Part shown: positions 13,554-17,079 of the stretch, piece by piece
Layout: each line of letters begins with the position of its first letter
How positions within the stretch are numbered: position 1 is the first letter of the stretch
Origin: Thermoplasmatota archaeon
GTDB taxonomy: Archaea; Thermoplasmatota; Thermoplasmata; Halarchaeoplasmatales; Halarchaeoplasmataceae
Assembly: GCA_018610025.1 (NCBI GenBank)
Contig: JAHENW010000090.1
Span: 1-17,079, forward strand
DNA: 17,079 bases
Reading direction: 5' to 3'
Position numbers and translations under genes: made by a program
Notes under the pieces: generated by a model
The model's input: only the letters and a program-made list of their open reading frames with translations
What the model was told of the DNA's origin: nothing
Database searches by the model: none

Positions 13554-14577
13554 TAATCTCATAATCTCTTCAACTGAACCCGACGCAGGAAAGACGACCA
13601 TCGGGCTGGGCTTAGCACTGTCTACCAAACAGGATTTCAATTATTTCAAGCCCTTCGGTGACAGACCCATATACAAGAAAAAAAGATTAATAGATTACGA
13701 CGCTAAGCTGTTCAAAAACGTTTTCGATCTCGAAGAGGAGTACGAAAAATTCTGCATAGGTTTCGATCATTCGAAGATCAAATATGCCTACGATCCAGAG
13801 ATGATAGAGGAGAAGATAGAGGAAAGGATAGATGAGTTATCCGAATCAAAAGACGGCATCATCATCGAGACTGGAGAGGATTGGTCCTTCGGTTCCTCTA
13901 TCAATTTAGACCCCCTCTCCCTCTACGGGATGATAGACAGTGAAGTGATCATCGTTGCCACCGGGTCCAAGACCAAGATCCTGGATGACCTCACCACTCT
14001 CGCCCGGTATTACGAGTCCAACGACATCCCCATCAAGGGGGTAGTACTGAACAAGGTGGAATCTGTGGAGGATATAGAGGACTTCGCCATCGATGAGATA
14101 GAATCATTGGGATTGGACGTATTGGGCATCATCCCTCAGATCGCCGACCTGAATTTGACCAGGGTAAGCTTCGTGAACGATATGCTCTTCGGGAAGGTGG
14201 TTGCCGGAGAGGACGGACTAGATAACATAATAAAGAACGTGTTCGTCGGGGCCCTGAGTGCAGAAGAGATGGTGAGGAATCCCCTTTTCCAGGAGGATAG
14301 AAAATTGATAGTCACGGGAGGCGACAGGGCCGATGTGATCCTGGCCTCTTTGGACGAGGGCACCGCCGGTATAATCCTCACCAACGACATAATCCCTCCG
14401 AGCAACATAATATCTAGAGCCGATAGGGCGGGTATACCATTGGTTTCAGTACCTCTAGATACATATGAAGCCGCTCAGAGGATAGAGAGGATGGACAGGA
14501 TAACGACCATCGAGGACGATTTCAAGATAGATAAGATCAAAGAAGTGATCACCCCTAGGATAGATATGGATCTCTGA
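13546..14577 (+). CDS. BioD-like P-loop plus DRTGG-domain protein (phosphotransacetylase N-terminal-like)
   Basis: A 343-residue protein with the layout of the N-terminal regulatory half of long phosphotransacetylases, but without the catalytic PTA domain. Residues 1-about 215 form a dethiobiotin-synthetase-like P-loop domain: SSTEPDAGKTT at 8-18 (Walker A Lys16), FKPFGDRP at 35-41, IIIETGEDW at 105-113, VVLNKVE and GIIPQI. Residues about 216-330 form a DRTGG domain with LIVTGGDRADVILASLD and GIILTND. In bacterial Pta this half responds to metabolites and helps assembly. The position directly after the ADP-forming acyl-CoA synthetase, with an 8-nt overlap (ATGAGTGA) and AAGGTGA as ribosome-binding site, suggests that it regulates or assembles with that enzyme. 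No catalytic role is known, and this functional link is inference. Confidence 0.8.
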   Translation: MSDNLIISSTEPDAGKTTIGLGLALSTKQDFNYFKPFGDRPIYKKKRLIDYDAKLFKNVFDLEEEYEKFCIGFDHSKIKYAYDPEMIEEKIEERIDELSESKDGIIIETGEDWSFGSSINLDPLSLYGMIDSEVIIVATGSKTKILDDLTTLARYYESNDIPIKGVVLNKVESVEDIEDFAIDEIESLGLDVLGIIPQIADLNLTRVSFVNDMLFGKVVAGEDGLDNIIKNVFVGALSAEEMVRNPLFQEDRKLIVTGGDRADVILASLDEGTAGIILTNDIIPPSNIISRADRAGIPLVSVPLDTYEAAQRIERMDRITTIEDDFKIDKIKEVITPRIDMDL

Positions 14578-14616
14578 CTTGTCTCCCCTAGCCACTTCCA
14601 TCGATAAGATATTGGA

Positions 14617-14628
14617 AAAGGTTAAGTA
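14617..14628 (+). promoter_or_regulatory. Possible internal promoter before the CoA-transferase gene
   Basis: AAAGGTTAAGTA lies in the 88-nt gap between the DRTGG gene and the CoA-transferase gene. A start site about 26 nt downstream would leave a leader of roughly 16 nt carrying AAGGAG. A second AT-rich stretch (14640-14650) is too close to the ATG. The gap suggests that the last two genes may also be transcribed on their own. Confidence 0.35.
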
Positions 14629-14665
14629 AAGATAGATGACTATATTTTAACAAGGAGAAGAGGAG

Positions 14666-16519
14666 ATGCCGGGTGATAAAACCGATCAAGATATCGAGTA
14701 TTCAGAAGCTGATGAAGCCATAAAGACCATAGGGAAGGGAGACAGGGTCTTCGTGGGTTCCGGGGCAGCAGAACCCCAGTACCTGGTAGAGAAGCTGGTG
14801 GACCATGCCAGCGAGTTCTATGATACCGAGATATTTCATATCCAGACACTGGGTGTTGCGCCCTATACAGAAGAGAAATTCAAGGATAGGTTCAGGCATA
14901 ACGCCTTCTTCGTAGACGACAATACCAGGGATGCTGTCGCTACTGGAAGGGCGGATTACACTCCTATATTCATGAAAGACATACCGAAACAGTTCAAGTC
15001 TGGTAGGGTGCCTCTAGATGTATGTCTTGTTCAAGTATCTCCTCCAGATGAACACGGTTACATGAGCTTGGGAATCGCAGTAGATATAATCAAGTCTGCC
15101 GTTGAAAGCTCCAAGAAGATCATAGCCCAGGTTAATCCCAGGATGCCCCGTGTTCATGGTAACACCTTCTTACACGTAGATGATGTCGATTATCTAGTAA
15201 AGAAGGAGGAAGAACTGTTGGAATTCGAGCCCATATTACCTGATGAAACGGCCGAAAATATAGCCAAACACGTGAGCCGTTTGATCGATGATGGTGCCAC
15301 ACTCCAATGTGGGTACGGACATGTTCCCAACGCGATACTTTCCCATCTAGACGAAAAAGAGGACCTGGGGATACATACCGAGATGCTTTCAGAGGACCTG
15401 GCCAATCTTATCAAGAAAGGGGTGGTTACCAATAAAAAGAAGACCATAAACAAGGGTAAAAGTATAGCATCATTCCTGATGGGAAGCCGGGATCTTTACG
15501 ATTTTGTAGATGACAATCCAGGCGTGGAATTACATCCCACCGATTACACCAATGACCCCGTGACCATAGCCGAGAATCACAAGATGACAGCGATAAATAC
15601 CGCCCTGGAGATCGATCTCACCGGGCAGGTATGTGCCGACTCCCTAGGACACAATTTCTACAGCGGGATCGGAGGTCATGCGGATTTCATGAGAGGGGCG
15701 GGATACGCCGATGATGGCAAGTCCATCATCGCTCTATCCTCTACAGCTCAGGACGGAGAAGTATCCCGGATAGTGCCGCACCTGAGTGAGGGGGCAGGAG
15801 TGGTGACGACCAGAGGCGACGTGGAGTACGTGGTCACCGAATACGGTATCGCTTATTTGAAAGGAAAGAACATCAGGCGTAGAGCCATGGAACTTATACA
15901 CATCGCTCATCCAAAATTCAGGGAAGAGCTGTTGAAGAAGGCGAAGGACTACAATCTGGTATATCAGGACCAGATGTTGGTTCTTGACGAGGGGGGAAGA
16001 TATCCTGATGAGCTGATAACCCACAAGGTTATAAATAACAAAGAGTACCTATTCAGGCCTGTAAAACCTACGGATGAAGAGCTGCTGAAAGACCTGTTCT
16101 ATTCCTTATCCGATGAGAGTAGATACAAGAGATTCATGAGTGCTAGGGAGGATATGCCGCACGAGAGACGACAGGAGTTCGTCCAGATAAACTTCAAGAA
16201 GGAGATGGCCATCGCCGTGATAGACCCGGAGATCGAAGGCCCCGAGCGGATGATCGGGGAAGGGGATTATCGCATCAAGGAGGGGCAAAATATAGCGGAG
16301 ATATCTGTGATGATAAGGGATGAATATCAGAGCCAAGGGATCGGTTCGGCCTTGGTAGAGTATCTGACCATGATAGCCAAACAGCAGGGCCTTGACGGAT
16401 TCACCGCCGAGGTTTTAGCTGACAATAAGAGGATGCTCCATGTCTTCGAGAAGATGGGATACGATATAGAGAAGAGGAGACAGTACGGTGAATACCAGTT
16501 GAAGATGAGGTTCCAGTAG
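14666..16519 (+). CDS. Acetyl-CoA hydrolase/4-hydroxybutyrate-type CoA-transferase fused to GNAT acetyltransferase
   Basis: The 617 residues combine two domains. Residues 1-about 445 belong to the CoA-transferase family I group (AbfT-like), which moves CoA between acyl-CoA and a free acid. Visible are the N-terminal [29 protein letters not shown] at 124-136, [12 protein letters not shown] at 214-225, DLGIHTEML around Glu239 (the likely catalytic glutamate by comparison with the clostridial enzyme), GIGGHADF at 334-341 and TEYGIAYL at 391-398. Residues about 460-617 are a GNAT acetyltransferase with [18 protein letters not shown] at 546-563, which carries the acetyl-CoA-binding Q-x2-G-x-G element, and [13 protein letters not shown] at 587-599. 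A strong ribosome-binding site (AAGGAGAAGAGGAG) precedes the ATG. In the bacterial regulator Pat the GNAT is fused to an ACD-like protein; here it is fused to the transferase that sits beside an ACD. The acetylation target is unknown. Confidence 0.9.
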   Translation: MPGDKTDQDIEYSEADEAIKTIGKGDRVFVGSGAAEPQYLVEKLVDHASEFYDTEIFHIQTLGVAPYTEEKFKDRFRHNAFFVDDNTRDAVATGRADYTPIFMKDIPKQFKSGRVPLDVCLVQVSPPDEHGYMSLGIAVDIIKSAVESSKKIIAQVNPRMPRVHGNTFLHVDDVDYLVKKEEELLEFEPILPDETAENIAKHVSRLIDDGATLQCGYGHVPNAILSHLDEKEDLGIHTEMLSEDLANLIKKGVVTNKKKTINKGKSIASFLMGSRDLYDFVDDNPGVELHPTDYTNDPVTIAENHKMTAINTALEIDLTGQVCADSLGHNFYSGIGGHADFMRGAGYADDGKSIIALSSTAQDGEVSRIVPHLSEGAGVVTTRGDVEYVVTEYGIAYLKGKNIRRRAMELIHIAHPKFREELLKKAKDYNLVYQDQMLVLDEGGRYPDELITHKVINNKEYLFRPVKPTDEELLKDLFYSLSDESRYKRFMSAREDMPHERRQEFVQINFKKEMAIAVIDPEIEGPERMIGEGDYRIKEGQNIAEISVMIRDEYQSQGIGSALVEYLTMIAKQQGLDGFTAEVLADNKRMLHVFEKMGYDIEKRRQYGEYQLKMRFQ

Positions 16520-16529
16520 GTGGGAAAGG

Positions 16530-17051
16530 ATGACAATTACAGAGGAGGAGATAAAGGAAAAAACGAACCAGTGGGGGCTTGACGTCGATAAAATAGAACA
16601 GGTTATCCAAGGGGTGAAGAAAGACGGTAGGAAACAGTTGCTAGAAGGGGAATGCAGAGAGATACTCGGATACGCGGACATACCGATGGCGGAGGGTGGG
16701 ATAGGACAATCCTATGAAGAATGCCTAGAGATAGCCGACGATCTAGATTATCCGGTCGTCATGAAAGTCGTTTCTGAAGACATTGTCCACAAGATGGATG
16801 TCGGTGGGATAGCCGTAGACCAGGTCGTCGCGGAGGGCGGCGAGACCGTCGACGCCGAGATGCAGGGGACGATCCTCTCCGTCGACGTCGGCGAGGGCGA
16901 CGAGGTCGCGGCGGGCGACGTGCTCTGTGTCCTGGAGGCGATGAAGATGGAGAACGACGTCGTCGCCGAGCGCGGCGGAACCGTCACGCAGGTCCTCGTC
17001 GGAGAGGGCGAGAGCGTCGATATGGGCGACACGCTGTTCGTCCTCGAGTAA
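16530..17051 (+). CDS. Chimeric ORF: truncated ACD beta (ATP-grasp) joined to a biotinyl domain
   Basis: Residues 1-97 of this 173-residue ORF match the first part of the beta ATP-grasp domain of the fused synthetase in this window: [54 protein letters not shown] with His87 at the second phosphohistidine position, then GIAVD. A normal beta subunit would continue for about 140 more residues. From residue 98 the sequence becomes a biotin carboxyl carrier domain, [19 protein letters not shown] and [10 protein letters not shown] with the biotinyl Lys139, ending [11 protein letters not shown]. That part has the C-terminal form of haloarchaeal acyl-CoA carboxylases. GC content changes abruptly from about 49% to 68% at the join. 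The start has GTAGGTGGGAAAGG upstream and lies 10 nt after the CoA-transferase stop. The ORF is probably a join of two genomes, since neither half is complete. Confidence 0.8.
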   Translation: MTITEEEIKEKTNQWGLDVDKIEQVIQGVKKDGRKQLLEGECREILGYADIPMAEGGIGQSYEECLEIADDLDYPVVMKVVSEDIVHKMDVGGIAVDQVVAEGGETVDAEMQGTILSVDVGEGDEVAAGDVLCVLEAMKMENDVVAERGGTVTQVLVGEGESVDMGDTLFVLE

Positions 17052-17079
17052 CGGGAGGAACGGCGGCGCCGCTTACAGC
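16821..17079 (+). other. Foreign or misjoined haloarchaeal-type segment
   Basis: The 259 bases from about 16821 have haloarchaeal composition: GC is 123/180 (68%) at 16861-17040, against 88/180 (49%) at 16621-16800. Codons end almost always in C or G, and gtcgtc/gacgtc/ggcgag runs are frequent. The only gene content is the end of a biotinyl domain, followed by 28 nt of GC-rich sequence to the edge. I see no repeat, tRNA, insertion sequence end or other mobile boundary at the join, which favours a misassembly over transfer. Confidence 0.7.

Noticed and set aside
1..17079. CRISPR arrays, tRNA or rRNA genes, insertion sequences, defence genes
   Set aside because: I found no regular direct-repeat array, no tRNA-like cloverleaf or T-loop consensus, and no transposase or nuclease-type ORF.

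Overview
The window looks like a contig from an uncultivated, anaerobic, halophile-type euryarchaeon. Archaeal markers are RNA polymerase subunit RpoL, archaeal-type RNase HII and TruD, and an ADP-forming acyl-CoA synthetase. At least six genes have a TATA-like box centred about 26-30 nt before the start codon, as in leaderless archaeal transcription. Many proteins are rich in Asp and Glu, which suggests a salt-in proteome. Base composition is about 49% GC where I counted it next to the right end. I cannot place the lineage further; a hypersaline Thermoplasmatota-like group is only a guess.

Layout. Positions 1-949 (minus) hold the N-terminal part of HypF, the [NiFe]-hydrogenase maturation protein, running off the left edge. 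RNase HII and a small SCP2-like protein follow on the plus strand. TruD and RpoL form a minus-strand pair at 2105-3731. A 211-nt divergent intergenic region holds a perfect 16-bp inverted repeat. Next come two tandem, diverged MraY/GPT-type polyprenyl-phosphate sugar-1-phosphate transferases (3943-6020), possibly linked by a short leader ORF. On the minus strand, 6115-8629 holds a DUF2299-like protein, a dolichol/polyprenol-kinase-like membrane protein and an alpha-only acyl-CoA synthetase (NDP-forming). Phenylacetate-CoA ligase and an unrecognised His/Trp-rich polytopic membrane protein follow (8775-11273). From 11418 to the right end, a tight plus-strand operon encodes a full alpha-beta ADP-forming acyl-CoA synthetase, a BioD-like/DRTGG phosphotransacetylase-N-terminal-like protein, a CoA-transferase fused to a GNAT acetyltransferase, and the start of a stand-alone ATP-grasp (ACD beta) subunit.

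The last ORF changes identity at about position 16821. It is a truncated ATP-grasp domain up to there, then an in-frame biotinyl (BCCP) domain of haloarchaeal style, with GC rising to about 68%. Because this lies at the end of the window, an assembly chimera is the leading explanation; a genuine fusion or transfer is the alternative.

Functional picture. The right half suggests fermentation of amino or organic acids through acyl-CoA esters: PaaK and the CoA-transferase interconvert acids and CoA thioesters, the ACD conserves the thioester energy as ATP, and the GNAT and DRTGG domains are likely control elements. HypF implies a hydrogenase elsewhere in the genome. The centre supports lipid-linked glycan synthesis through the two transferases and the polyprenol-kinase-like protein. 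Several intergenic regions carry operator-like dyads or direct repeats beside TATA boxes.
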